A stretch of DNA of 64,000 nucleotides from Isochrysis galbana (Eukaryota; Haptophyta; Isochrysidales; Isochrysidaceae). Under the pieces are notes generated by a model that was given only the letters and a program-made list of their open reading frames with translations, had not been told where the DNA came from and did no database searches. Both the position numbers and the translations under genes were made by a program. This document shows, one piece after another, positions 30,201 through 41,335 of this stretch (the stretch's first letter is position 1; the number at the start of each line of letters is the position of its first letter). The stretch covers positions 4,532,148 through 4,596,147 of the forward strand of contig CM030931.1 in assembly GCA_018136815.1 (NCBI GenBank). The letters are read 5' to 3'.

Positions 30201-30331
30201 GGCGCGGAGGAGTGAGAAAGTATGGGGGGCGCGCCACACTGTCTAACTCCCTGGGAGAGGGAGCTCCTCTCTCCGCCCCCCCCTCCCCCTGCCCCGCCCC
30301 GCCTTTCTTTTGGAGCGGCTGCTCTGGTGAG

Positions 30332-33300
30332 TACTCCGTGTGTAGCCAACTCCTAACAACTTTGTCCTTCCCCACTGTATTTTTCCACCCTGGCTGCATG
30401 GGCCCCCACCCAAGGCACTCCATTATGGGTATGGAAGGCATTGAGGCTGCCAACACACCAAAAGCTCCAGTGGCGCACCTACACAGCCGGCACGGCGTGC
30501 GGCCCTCGAGCGGTTTTGGCCCGTGATTATAACGGTATACTTATCTCCTGTCATTGGTGTACTTCCACACTGTGGTGCACATAGCTCAGCAAAATCATGT
30601 ACAAAAAGGACATGCCTGGCCAAAGGGGTATAGGTGGGCCTCACCCCAAGCCTTCTTCCCTGGGGACTTGGTCGTGGCTTCACTGAATACCTGCGCTGGT
30701 TGGCCGCACTTGGCCTGGCAGCACGCGCGGTGCCGCCGTGCCGATCAAGTCCTGTGAGATATTACGACCCTAGGCATGCAACAAGGCCTAACAAGAGATA
30801 ACATGAGTGAGACACCCATAGCACACAAGCTTCACCCCCCTTCCTCCCCATCCCCACCCTCATCCTCTTCACTCCTGACCTCAGCTAGCAGTTCCCACTT
30901 GGACAAAGCTTTTACGACCGAACTCATCTAACTCGTCCACGGGCGGATCCCAGACCACCTTTACAACACTCTCCCACTCTCCCAATTCTGCAACATGATT
31001 GTGGAAGGCGGGCAGGAGCTTCTCCTTCTTGCCATCTTGCGGCTTAAAGTTGCCGCCGCCCACCTTGACCTCATTGAAGAGGGCAATGAGCTCGGTCTTC
31101 TTGAGTCGCGAGGCGTCTCCATCCGCCTCCCAAAGTTTTGCCGCAGCCGCACGTGCATCAACCTTCTGATGTAGGGCGCGCTGCTCACTGTTTTCCTTGC
31201 GCGCTCGAGCCCGGGCTTCTTTATGCCCCTTCTGATCGGCTAGCCGCTGGTGCTCAGCGCGTGCAAGCTGCAGTCCCTCGCCGTATGTGATAGGCCCGAG
31301 GTCCAAAAATTCGCTGGTCGAGAATCGCTTTTTGCGCTTGCCGGCGGCCGAGGAGCGTGGGCGCCGTGCAGCCTCATTCGCATGCTCGCCGCTGCTCGCA
31401 CCTGCGCTTGAGTGAGAATGGGAACGGTTAGCATTGCCGTTTGCATCGTTGGAGTTGGTTGCTCCCTCTTCCTCTTCCTCATCCGGCAGCTCATCCGTCT
31501 CGGACGCGGACTCACTGGCGCCCGCACCGTCACTTGCCGCGTCAGCGTCCGGCCGCCGCTGACTCGCTCCAGCCCCCGCTGCCTGCAACACACTCCAATT
31601 GAGTTGGGTCGTGAGGCCAGCATCGTCAATTGCCTCTTGCCTCTTGGCCTCTTCCCGCTTCAGCTGCCACCACACCCTGCGTGTGCACACAAATCCATGG
31701 GGGGCCCTCTGCTCGAACCCGGTCACCGCCCATGAGTCGCGCATGTTGTTGATGGAGAATGCGAGCTCGTACGCCTCCTTGAAGATTGAGCGACGATCCT
31801 CCGCGGTGAGGGTGTAGTCAGCACCTTGCATCACTCTCGACGCGACGCGCATATCGCTGAGTGTGCGCCAGTGTCTCTTGAATGCTGCGAACAATTTTTG
31901 GTCCTCTGGCTGCGTGCGGTGGCTGGTGTGCGGGACGCGCAGATGGATATCGATGCCAACTTCGAGCGCTGCATCGATCATCTCGGGGCTCATGTGCGCG
32001 CCAAAGCCATCGCACAAACCGAGAACATGCTCACCTCTCTTGAGTTCCTCTTCGAAGCACGGCGCCACGACCTTTTTCATCCATCCTGCTGCGAATTCTG
32101 CGGTGAACCCTCCCGTGGGGTGCGGTCGAAACGCCGCCACGCGCGGTGTGCCATCGGGATAGGTGAAGCCGGAACGGGGGGGATCTTTCATCTCACCTAA
32201 TGTTTGGCCTGACTGTTGATCCGTGACGAGAGCCGGAAGCGCGCGACAATCCAAGGTGCAGCCCCCCGTGACGGTGCGTTTCTTCGCCCCCTTCTCAGAG
32301 ACAACCTCCCCGCCGTCGCCCGGGAATCGCCAAGTCCAATCGTTGCCTGCTACCGCCTCTGATAGTTTGACTTGGACGCCCATCTGGTCCCATGAAAACA
32401 GGTTGCCCGGCTTGTCGATCACGAAATATGCGCCGTCTTCTTGGGATGCCTCGTCCTCACTAGTCCACCGTCCCAGGCCCAACTCCACGATCGCCTCGCC
32501 CAGCCGCTTGTACCAGAGCTCGACGTTCGCCGACGTGCACCATCGTTTTCGGTCGAGCTCAATTCGCCTCACCTTGCCTTCCGAGATCTCCACCTGTGTC
32601 TTGAAGCGTGCGTACCAATCTGCGCGGACGGCCTTGTGCTTGAAGAGTTCGGCGACCTCCGTGTCCTTGATGAGCATGTTGACCGTGCCCATGACAAGTG
32701 GGCGGCTCACACGCACACCCATTGCGCGCAGCGCAGATGCCCACATGTACAAGCGTTCACGTGCCTCAACAGGTAGCAAGCACTTTCTCCCTGACACAAC
32801 TGGACTAACAACAAATGCAGCCTTGTCCGCATCCCCCTCCACGGCAGCCATCGCTTTGGCCTGCGTTGCGGCTGCATGCAATGGCCAGTAAGACACCCTC
32901 ACCCCCACAGCTGCGAGCACCTTCGCCGCCTTCCGACCGTCGACCGGAAGCCTCCCAGCCACCATCTCCTTTGCTGCCCACTTCACACCCTCACGATACA
33001 TGCCGCGCGTCCGCCCTACGCCGTATTGGCGGCCATCGCCAATGCGCTTGCAGCCGGCCTGCAGCTTCTCCTTGAGCTCGTCCAGGTTGTACCCAAGCAG
33101 CTGCCCCAAGCGCGTGGCACCATGTTCCGTCGGATGCGGCGGCGATGCCGATGCGTCTCTGTTGGCTCTCCTTGCTCCACCGGACCGCGGCGGTAAAGCG
33201 GTAAAGGCACGACGCCGCGCCGGATGCGGTCCAGCATCTCTTCCCCGATATGCTGCTCCCAGTAGAGGAAGCGCTGCCTGTCGATCCCGAACTCCTTGGC

Positions 33301-33711
33301 CCACTGGGACTTGGTGGTCAATTCCGAGCGATCGGCGTCGGGGTGGTGCCAGTGGCAAATGGCGCCGAGAGCCCTTTTCTTCGTGTCATCGGCCGGCGAG
33401 GCGCGCCTACCGACTGTATATGATACTGAGGCACGCGCCCGTCGCGCGGGACGCCCGCCGCGCGCGCCGCCTGGCCCCTCCTCACCTCGAAGGACGCTTT
33501 CGTCGGGGTCGAGCCCAGACGCCGACGTCACCTCTGGAGACCCGTCGTTCGCGCCGAGCGAAGCCATGCACGCCCAGAGGCCGGGAGTGGTGCCCTAGCC
33601 CCTAGGCAGGTCGCCCACGGGGCCGGCTCAGCCTCCCTGGGGAGCTGTGGCCACGAAGGACACCACTGCCAGGAGATGGGCACGCGCCAGGAGTTGGCTA
33701 CACGCCGAGTA
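30332..33711 (-). mobile_element. pogo-like DNA transposon with TIRs and TA duplication
   Basis: The left end TA+CTCCGTGTGTAGCCAACTCCT (TA at 30332) and the right end, read inward, TA+CTCGGCGTGTAGCCAACTCCT (TA at 33710) are inverted repeats with two mismatches over 21 bases, flanked by TA as in the Tc1/mariner superfamily. The 3.38-kb element carries one transposase gene on the minus strand and about 550 bp of non-coding DNA at its left end. It sits between the lipase and the 35205 gene. Ends and target duplication are intact; only the transposase reading frame is disturbed. Confidence 0.85.
30881..33567 (-). pseudogene. pogo-type (DDE_1) transposase, one frame break
   Basis: The first part, from ATG 33567, gives a helix-turn-helix region (ELTTKSQWAKEFGIDRQRFL). 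The main frame (30881 to about 33200) carries the DDE core: first Asp in NLFSWDQMGVQVKL, second in LGLCDGFGAHMSPEMID, and third in HTSHRTQPEDQKLFAAFKRH, the order seen in pogo, Tigger and CENP-B-like transposases. An acidic, Ser-rich linker (DELPDEEEEEGATNSND) and a basic KRKKRF motif follow. The two frames meet near 33192-33208, where the 8-base unit CGGTAAAG stands twice in tandem. The extra copy shifts the frame, so the break looks like a simple slippage duplication or a sequencing error. Otherwise the gene is full length, about 890 residues. Confidence 0.85.
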
Positions 33712-35204
33712 CTGTAGAGTACGAGAGATCTACAGAATATGGAGGCCCGCCCTCAAACATCCTCTCCCCCTCCCCCCCATCTGCAGCTAAGTCTGTGGAA
33801 TTTGTAGATGCGGTGGCGAGCAGCGAGCGGCGGCCCACACAGCTGCTGCGCGCAATAGGAGTAGGTGGTCTAGGGGAAATACAAGTCGAACGCGAACTCA
33901 ACTCAAACCTTTTGACCGTTTGAACAAAGTCAACTACCTACTATCTACTGTTGTACTCCCTTGACCCCCCAAAGTGAACACTGGCAAAACCCCTGAAAAT
34001 TTCACCGCGCCGCGTAAACTCGGCGCTCAACCAAGCGGAACAACGAAACGCACCCCAACTCACGGCGCGCGACAATGAGCACCCGTCAACGTCAACATAA
34101 CATAACATACTTACCACTTACCCCCCCCCGAATCTTGGAGCATACTGATCTCACGTAAACCAGGGTCTGAATAATAGAAGGGACGGGATCGTCGTTCGGA
34201 ATTTTCCACTCGGCGGCCGAAGAGGAGAGACGTGGGGACGTAGGGACGAGCCCCCCCCCCCCCCCCTCCCCCCCTCCCCCCCCCGCGCGACCCCTTGATG
34301 CCCCTACGAGGCCGGCTGACCTTCCCACTTATCTGATATGCATGTTCCCCGCCGACAGTCGTTGTCAAAACCGCCGATCACCAACCGGAAGGAAGGACTT
34401 CAATGCAGAGACACAAACGACGAAACGGACGGCATGATTCCTCGATTACCTCCGCCTGGCCATTTCAATCTCAAACCGCTCATCCCTAGCCGGGAGTGAC
34501 CTCGGTCGACCACGCGGGAGTAACGACGTAACGACGTCCCAAAGGCTTCCCATTGAAATTAAAAAGACGTGGTCACAATCTGCAGGATCATGAGGTGGCG
34601 TTAGCCTGTGGTTGTAAGCCGTCCGACTCTCGCAGGGAAACGAAGTTTCCAGACGTTATGCATCGAGCTGGGACGTTGGGACCCACCTTGCACCCCCGCA
34701 GGGGGAAGCGCAGCTTCACCTCACCTCGATCACATCTCGCCAACGCCGACAGTGTTCGCACGTCCTCCGCTCGCATCTGGTGGGACCTTCTGGGACCTTC
34801 TGGGACCAGCTGGCCCCTGGAGCTGCGGCTGCGTGCTGCACGTTCCTTCCTGAAGCCCCCCCCCCCCCCCTTCAGGCCGTCGAGGCTTCTCTGCCAGTTC
34901 CGCCTTGGGCGCGCTTCTTCCCCCCCCCCTCCCCCCCTCCCCGCCCCCCTTGATTGGGTCCTGGCCCTGAGCGCGGAACCCACCCACCTCGTTTCTTGTC
35001 TGCCAGCGCGGGGGGGAAGGGGGGGAAAGGATGGGGTGGCGAGGAGCCTCGCGCCGCTCTCGCTCGCCCCCCCCCCCGCCGCCGCCGCCCCCCCCCCCCC
35101 CGCCCCCCCCGCGCTCCCTCTCTTTCCTATCACCTTCCCTTCCCCCCCGCCCCCCGCCCCCCCATCCCTCACTCTGCCGGCTTCCCCCCCCCTCCACCCC
35201 CCTC
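33712..35204. other. Intergenic with homopolymer runs
   Basis: No gene seen. Long C-runs occur near 34251-34285, 34857-34872 and 35070-35110; the last part (34860-35200) is a C-rich leader to the gene at 35205. Large open frames crossing it are Gly/Arg or Pro low complexity and are not called. Confidence 0.4.
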
Positions 35205-36023
35205 ATGTCTTCAACCGCCCCACCTACCGAGATCACGAGCGCGCGGTCTTCGCAAAAGGTGCGCACGTGGAGGTGCGTCATCTCGCGCTGCTTCGATGAG
35301 CACCGCTCCGCCCTCCAGACTCTCGCTCAAGAGGAGGCGCGCCGGATTGCCATCCGCACCTTCGACTGGCGCACCGAGCCCAGTGGCAGGTCAGCCTACT
35401 CGCTCGAAGCCTTCATTGTCTTCAAGAAGCCGCGCCGCATGTCATCCTTCCAAGCCGCCGCCTGGCGGCAGCTCGCCATCGACCACTGGGAGCCTGCCAA
35501 GTTCTCTGACTGGCCCGACACGGAGACCTCCGCCTTCCAGTGCGACATTGACTTCGGCAGCGATCGGAGGCAGGCGGCAAGTAAGCGGGCGTGCGAGGAA
35601 GCCATGCACACGACAAGCTGCATGCTCCAGTCGATGCCCTTTCAGACGCCTGACCCTCAAACCATCGAGCACGATCACAACCGCGCAACAGTTGTTGCGC
35701 AGCCGTCGCAGCCATATTCCTATGTCCGCGATGACACTGGTTTGTACCACGCCGCCAAGAGGGCCAAAGCCGTTCCCTTTACGCAGTATGACCATGACTG
35801 CGCTATCATTGACGCCGCCCTCCGATCCATGAGCGAGGGGATGGTCCACAATCCTTGGGAATACAACATGCACGAGGTCATGACGCCCGTCGTGCAAGCC
35901 TCGTACGTGCATCCTTATGACCGTTATCACGACTTTGGGCACAAGTTCGGCTTGTCGGACGTCTGGCGGAGCACTCACATGCCACCTAGCTGGACTCTTC
36001 CGCTCTCTGTCACCGCCGAGTAG
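35205..36023 (+). CDS. Unrecognised protein, single exon
   Basis: 272 residues from the first ATG after the C-rich leader (MSSTAPPTEITSARSSQKVR). The segment TWRCVISRCFDEHRSALQTL, then YSLEAFIVFKKPRRMSSFQA, then IDHWEPAKFSDWPDT reads as a compact folded domain; the C-terminal half is rich in His, Tyr and Pro (YDRYHDFGHKFGLSDVW). Codon use and absence of stops support a real gene. I do not recognise the family. The 'VFKKPRRMSS...HWEP' stretch faintly recalls the replication-initiator endonuclease fold of small circular DNA replicons, not enough to call. The plus frame is open further upstream into low-complexity sequence, which I exclude. Confidence 0.6.
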   Translation: MSSTAPPTEITSARSSQKVRTWRCVISRCFDEHRSALQTLAQEEARRIAIRTFDWRTEPSGRSAYSLEAFIVFKKPRRMSSFQAAAWRQLAIDHWEPAKFSDWPDTETSAFQCDIDFGSDRRQAASKRACEEAMHTTSCMLQSMPFQTPDPQTIEHDHNRATVVAQPSQPYSYVRDDTGLYHAAKRAKAVPFTQYDHDCAIIDAALRSMSEGMVHNPWEYNMHEVMTPVVQASYVHPYDRYHDFGHKFGLSDVWRSTHMPPSWTLPLSVTAE

Positions 36024-36746
36024 GCACGTCCGCCTGGCGCAAACAGTGCAGGGAGTTGGCACACAGCAATCATTACATCTCTTCAGCATGCTGTGTGTCG
36101 GCCTGCTGCCCACCTCAAAACACTACCGATGGACGCCATACCCATCGAGCCAAGGCACTCAATCTGCGCTGCAAAATTCCAGGTTTCCTGTCAGTATGAA
36201 CCCTAACCCTTCCTCTCCGACTTTCAGCATGGGTCACTTCACCTTAACTTCGAGGGTGGAGCACTTCTCCCGACTGATCCCGAGTGAACTTCTCTACGTC
36301 CACATCTTAATGAGGTCTTGTATATCTCTCGCCCTGACTTAATTGGTTCAGGCACATATCGATGAGTCGACACTGTGCTTGTCATTATGCTCTGCCAGAG
36401 ATCTGTGATGTGTATGATCGCTACGTCTCAGCACCCGTCAGCGCACACCCAACCTACTTATGAGAGGTCGTAGCGCACGGCAGTGCAGAACGTCGATGTG
36501 TATGAGGCTTTTGTTATGCCGCCTGACAACCTATCAGCGTCGAAGCTTCGCATCATGGTTGTTCAGTTCCGAAGAGTGCAGCTGCTCCTGTCGCGAGTCA
36601 TCGCGGGGATAGCGTCGCACCCGGAGTCCGCAGCGTGCATAAGATCGCATCTCGTTCCACGTGATGAAACATTTGCCTAGTGCTTTTGTGCTTTTAAAAT
36701 CCTTTGGCGTCCTTTTCACTCACTTGTCACCCGTTTTCTCATCTTA
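36024..36746. other. Intergenic, no gene called
   Basis: A 65-codon plus frame at 36483-36680 (MQNVDVYEAFVMPPDN...) is possible but unsupported. The rest shows nothing. Confidence 0.35.
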
Positions 36747-37102
36747 AACGTGGTAAGTGATACCGGTTCTTCCTGTAGAGTCTGGGTTGGTGATTACGGT
36801 AGGGCGGTCACACACTATTTTAACATCTTCTAGGGGTGTAAAAAAGAAAAAGTCAGGATGGACGAAATATACCTAATGAGTAGAGCGGTAGAAACCCCGG
36901 AAAACACCCATTTAGCAACGTGGTAAGTGATACCGGTTCTTCCTGTAGAGTCTGGGTTGGTGATTACGGTAGGGCGGTCACACACAATTTTAACATCTAT
37001 AGAATCTAGGGGCTAGGGGTGTAAAAAAGAAAAAGTCAGGATGGACGAAATATACCTAATAAGTAGAGCGGTAGAAACCCCGGAAAACACCCATTTAGCA
37101 CT
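36747..37102 (+). repeat. Tandem duplication, 170-bp unit with TIR motif
   Basis: 36747-36916 is repeated nearly exactly at 36917-37102. Each unit starts AACGTGGTAAGTGATACCGG, contains TAGGGCGGTCACACAC and ends AACACCCATTTAGCA. The second unit has a 16-base insertion near 36999. The TAGGGCGGTCA motif is the terminus of the Tc1/mariner-type family seen at 20738 and 52814, so a transposon end has been duplicated together with its flank. Confidence 0.75.
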
Positions 37103-37649
37103 AGCACCCATTCGATGCTCTTTGGGCACCAGACCCCCTGGGAGCCCCCACAACGAAGCGTAACCCCAAAACGGCCAAAAAAGGCCTAAATACCATATCT
37201 CATATCATATTCATATTATGATGATAGATGGCCATATCTCACATCTCGGATCTCGGAGAGCCCAAACGCAAAAAGACGGCCCGGGCGCGATGCGAGCGAG
37301 CCCGTTCTTGTGCATCAGTCCGATGTCCGGCAGCGCCACATACGAAATAGCCAGGAACCGCCCAGCCAGCGACGCCAACGCCAATCGCGCGCGATGCGCC
37401 CCCAGGCCGCGTCGGTATCGGCCGCCGCGGCGCCCTAGCTAGAGCACGCGCGCCAACGTCCGCCGCCGGAGGCCCGAAGAGTAAGGCATGGAACACCCCC
37501 CCACGGGCACCATCTAGATGCAAGTAGATAGTCATTTTCAGCCATCTAGATCTCAACGCTAGTTCTTGCCTTGAGCTCCGTCGCTGCCGATCCGTCTGCT
37601 GTCGCCAGTCAAATCCTGGATGGACTGGCCGATTCGTTCCCTCGAAACT
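37103..37649. other. Intergenic, no gene called
   Basis: Continues the TIR-family sequence to about 37190 (CCCCCACAACGAAGCGTAA resembles 53520-53545), then unassigned GC-rich DNA. Confidence 0.35.
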
Positions 37650-39720
37650 CGCCGTTAAGCTGCCTTGGCCGTGCCAGCGAGGTTAGCCCCTCCGGATGGA
37701 CGGTGGCCTACACTCTCGCTGTTCGCCGTTGACTCGCGCCGCCTACGATGGTTGCGCCAACCCGATTGGGTTGGCGACCGATACCGACTAGCTCGTCTGA
37801 TGAATCGTTCGCTGACGGAGGGGTATTCGCCAACATGCCCTCCGTTGTACAACGCGCATTCCGTCGATTGTTCCGTTTTCAGCCTCTTCTCTTCTCGTTC
37901 GACTCTCTTCCGGCTGCCGCGTCCCGTTCTCTTAAGACGGCTCGCACTTTGGCCGCCGCGTCTCCGTCCATTCCGGTCACACGCAGTCCCGTTTCCGTTT
38001 CCGCTGTCGTTCCGCTTTGCCAGCTTTCAGTGCGCCTGACTTTGATTCCGGCCTCTGAGGATTTGCTCGTTCATCTCGCGCGCACTCGTCCTTCCTTGAA
38101 GGAGGGAGAGGCCCTCTCGTACGTTCTCGATCTTGCTTTTCAACGCGCCGCCGCCCACGGTGCCGCGCACGTGATGCCGAAAGATATTGCCGAGGCGGCG
38201 CAGCTTGTTCTGCGCCCTAGCCAATCGCCTGAGTCTCCGGCTCAGGTACTTCCCATCCACTTCGACGAAATCTGTACCTCGCTCGGTGACATTAGGCGTG
38301 ACGTCGAGACCGTGCAGGCCGACGGCATCTCGTGTCCTCGCGTCTTGGTCATCGGCGAGACGAGTGGAGTGGTCTCGTCGATGTTTCTTCTTGCCGGCGC
38401 TGATGTGGCGACGTGCGATCTGTTCCCGTCCGAAGTCGATTACGTTCCGCACTTCGACGGGGACGCGGATCTCGTCCAAGACCTCGGATGGGACTTGATT
38501 ATCTCGCACCCGCCGTGCACCTATCTCTCGAACGCTGGCCTGAGGTGGATTCATTCCAACCCGCAACGCGTGTCCGATACGATTTCTGCCGCGGCTCAAT
38601 TTCACCGTCTAGATCAAACCAGGTGCTAATCACAAGGATGCTTATGCTTATGGCGTGTCACGCTTGGTGGCGGCAGACGATGAGACGTCGGAGACGTCCG
38701 CTCCTAAGCAGGGGGGTGGGCAGCTACTAGCCGCCGTCGTCCCTAACTCTCGCTCCACCACGGCATCGGATGGTCAGCCGCCAGCCGTCGCCGCCTCTCG
38801 TTCTCGTACCACTACGGCATCTAGTCTGCAAGCTGACGAACGGTCGTCCAGATTGTCCTCTACGGATAAAGGTACCCAGCTTTATAGGACGAGTCCTACA
38901 ATGTAGGACGACGTTGTGAACTATGAAGACACGGTTCAATCTAGGAATGGGGAGCTAGGATTTGGTTTCTGTGTTCATCTAATTGCCCTCATTGAGTCCT
39001 CCTAGAGGCTCAAGACACCATTCTCAAAGCATAATGAGTTATTTGCCACTCGCGGAAGCCTTCCCGGCAAAAAATGGCGTTGTCCTACGAATTGCCGCAA
39101 ACACCTGAGGACACGATTTGAGGCTCATGATGAGCTCCCTAGAACTTGCTCCCACGAGATGAAATGCTCTTTGGCATGGGTTCTTTTCGACCTTCAGTGG
39201 AGACCAAGCTTGGTTTTGAAGCCCAATGAGAGTTTTGGCTGCTTTTGCCTCTTGCGGGGCAAAAACAAAAATCTCGACGCACCCGGTGGCCTCCGATGGC
39301 CGAAGTACTCAGTTGACGTTGGAGCCGAAAGCTCGGTCAAGACGAAGTCTACAGCCTTGGCCATAGTGGGAGCTAAGGATCTCAAGACTGAGTTGGGACT
39401 ATCCTTCAGTTGGTGGGAAGTCCCAATCCTTCACTCTCGAAAGTTGTGCGGCTTTCAAGCTCAGGGTCCTACAAATACACCGAAATCGTAGGACGCGGTC
39501 CTATAATGTAGGACGGAACTTTTTAGCCGTCTACGACCAGGGATTCTATCAACCTCTCTTACCTCGACGTCGGTACACCTAACGCCGAGGCGCTCAAGGA
39601 GGCACAGGCCGAGGACACCGACGGCCACGACCTCATCCGCTTCCTCTCTTCCTCTCCTCGCAACTCCGACCTCGATCATCGTCGCTTGCGTTGGCTCAGT
39701 CGCGAATCTTCGCGGCCTCG
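37650..39720 (+). mobile_element. Fossil mobile-element-like segment with methyltransferase-like domain
   Basis: An old, broken coding segment. Its main readable frame (37748-38629) has a helical first part (DLLVHLARTRPSLKEGEALS) and then a Rossmann-like SAM methyltransferase part: RVLVIGETSGVVSSMFLLAG, ATCDLFPSE, LGWDLIISHPPCTYLSNAG. The ISHPPCTYL motif matches phage- and bacteria-type DNA methyltransferase relatives. Further coding-like sequence appears at about 39530-39720. A repeat-bounded block (38886-39520) lies between them and looks inserted. The parent element's family is unknown; it could be a retroelement or a virus-like element. It has at least a few breaks and is treated as a fossil. 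Confidence 0.5.
38886..39520. repeat. Block bounded by short direct repeats (TAGGACG family)
   Basis: TAGGACGAGTCCTACAATG at about 38886 recurs as TAGGACGCGGTCCTATAATG near 39492, both followed by TAGGACG. Each copy contains a small palindrome (TAGGAC/GTCCTA). The 600 bases between them are less GC-rich than the surroundings and read as non-coding. It looks like an independent insertion inside the fossil segment. Confidence 0.5.
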
Positions 39721-39990
39721 CTGGCCTTGGGTGCCGCCCTGAGGCCTCTGTCTGCCTGGCGACCAGGGATGGGGGGGGGGGGGGTCAGTACGAGAGCTGG
39801 CCCATGCATGCGGGCCTGGGAGTGCGGCTCGCGACCCGCGCCCACTAGGGGCCTGGGCTGAATTGATGAGTGCCCTGCCCCTGCCAGAGGGCAGGGGCTG
39901 GGGTTGAATGTACGGGCCCACCCCGGGGGGTGTCCGCGATGGAGAGAGGGGGGCGCGAGGCCCCCATTGACCCCCACTTATACTTATAAA
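39700..39990 (-). mobile_element. GC-rich retroposon (type 3, copy 2)
   Basis: Reverse-complement counterpart of 24706-25020; see that entry for shared blocks. On the minus strand it starts with ACTTTTATAAGTATAAGTGG, which can fold into a hairpin, followed by GGGTCAATGGGGGCC. It ends 40 bp from the chromodomain gene start, so it may supply part of that gene's promoter. Confidence 0.6.
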
Positions 39991-40028
39991 AGTAGGTTGA
40001 CACGCGTTCGTGGCGAGGTTGCCTGCTC

Positions 40029-40649
40029 ATGGCGGGCCTGGGAGTCGGAACAACCACGGCCACAACGGTGGAGTGCGCTAGCCGCAAGCGCGCGAGAGAC
40101 AAGGAGCAGGAGCATGAGGACGATGACATCTACGAGGTGGAGGAAATCTTGGATCGTCGTGTGGCCTCGTGCACCGTCCAGTACTTGATCAAGTGGAAGG
40201 ACTACGACGACAAGCACAACTCATGGGAGCCGATAGAGAACTTGGCGGACATGGAACCACATCTTGCGGAGTTTGAGGCGCGCGAGAAGAAGAACACGGC
40301 CGAGTTCACCCTGGCCGTGCGCGAGAAGCAGGCCAAGAAGACTAAGCAGTCGTTGCTCGTTGGCAATGCGCTACGCGATGGCGCGATGGCAGTCAGTGTT
40401 ACATCGTCGAACAAGTCCTCGCACAATGGCAGCGATGCATCGTCGAACAAGTCCTCGAATGCTGCAGTCCTGCCGACCGAGTCAGCAGGCGGGGTGTCCG
40501 TCTTACTCCTGGGCAAGAAGACTGCGGGAATCTGGACGCGCTACAAGCCGGACGGCGGAGGAGGTGATGCCAACACGACGAACACTTGGTGGTGTGCACG
40601 CACGCCTCTTGGCTGGAAAAGTTTTGTGAGAGGCGGGTGCGCGATGTAA
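40029..40649 (+). CDS. Chromodomain protein
   Basis: 206 residues. A clear chromodomain spans about residues 34-84: [12 protein letters not shown], then [20 protein letters not shown] and [16 protein letters not shown]. The aromatic cage positions for methyl-lysine (Tyr35, Trp56, Tyr59) are filled. An NLS-like [14 protein letters not shown] precedes it. After residue 90 the protein is Ala/Ser/Lys-rich with a repeated [16 protein letters not shown] segment and no further domain. Such proteins read histone methylation; chromodomains also occur on retroelement integrases, and the flanks here are retroposons on both sides (39700-39990 and a LINE tail at 40883), so a retroposed or element-borne origin is possible. 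Single exon with a good start. Confidence 0.78.
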   Translation: MAGLGVGTTTATTVECASRKRARDKEQEHEDDDIYEVEEILDRRVASCTVQYLIKWKDYDDKHNSWEPIENLADMEPHLAEFEAREKKNTAEFTLAVREKQAKKTKQSLLVGNALRDGAMAVSVTSSNKSSHNGSDASSNKSSNAAVLPTESAGGVSVLLLGKKTAGIWTRYKPDGGGGDANTTNTWWCARTPLGWKSFVRGGCAM

Positions 40650-40882
40650 GCAGAGGCGATGCCGCACGCCGACGCAGGTGAAGATGTCCCTGGAGGCCCT
40701 ACAAAGACCCCGGCAGAGCCCGAAGGCGGGCGGGCGGGTCATCTGAGCGCCCCGGCTTGCATTCATGGATGGCCATGTCTGGGGCCTAGGCTCCTTCAGA
40801 CGGCAAAGGGGTAGCGTTGCGCACTCCCGGGGTTGGTGGAGTGCTGCTACACACCGTCTGCCACTGGAGACCCACTGCACCC

Positions 40883-41012
40883 AGCCCCTAGGTAGAGCAC
40901 GAGGGGACGAGCCGCAAGGCAGGTGGAGGGGGAGTGAAGGGAAGCGGGCGAGGCTGCGAAGATACTGTGCAGGGTCGCGCGCGCGGCGAGATTATTAAGA
41001 AGTTTTTTTTAG
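40883..41012 (+). mobile_element. LINE-type 3' tail fragment
   Basis: CCCCTAGGTAGAGCACGAGG, GCCGCAAGGCAGG and GCGAGATTATTAAGAAG plus T's match the 3' end of the LINE at 6693-7657. The 230 bp before it, back to the chromodomain stop, may be LINE 3' UTR. Confidence 0.65.
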
Positions 41013-41039
41013 CCAGGGTAGCCGCGTGCGCGCGCTGTG

Positions 41040-41335
41040 ATGAGTTGGGTGGGCTGCGCGGGCAATGATGCCTGAGGGTTAGGGGGTGGTCGGATTGTCG
41101 GCAGCCCGACACGGCGCTGCATCGGGCGGGAATCAAATGCTAGATGTAGCTTAGATATCAACCGATCTCCTCCCGCGGGCGCGACCACAAATTCTTTACA
41201 GGTAGAGCGTGAGCGCGCGTGACGGAAGGGGGGAGAGGGGGGCGAATCGCACCATTTCTTGGCGAAGATCGTCGTAGTGGCAGGTGGTCCCCCGTGGAGG
41301 TTTTTTATTGGGCATCGCGCCACGGTCAAAAAATG
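41040..41335 (+). repeat. Interspersed repeat R1, copy 2
   Basis: Counterpart of 3600-3945 with the same order of landmarks, ending TTTTTTATTGGGCATCGCGC and ACGGTCAAAAAATGCAGCC. Confidence 0.6.

Noticed and set aside
29839-30456. Long minus-strand frames in the Pu/Py region
   Set aside because: Pure Ser/Pro/Leu low-complexity translation of polypyrimidine DNA.
34588-35281. Minus-strand Gly-rich frames of 180-195 codons
   Set aside because: Translation of C-runs and GC-rich leader; no protein character.
35205-36023. Replication-initiator (Rep) identity for this protein
   Set aside because: Only one short stretch resembles such proteins; too weak to call and left unrecognised.
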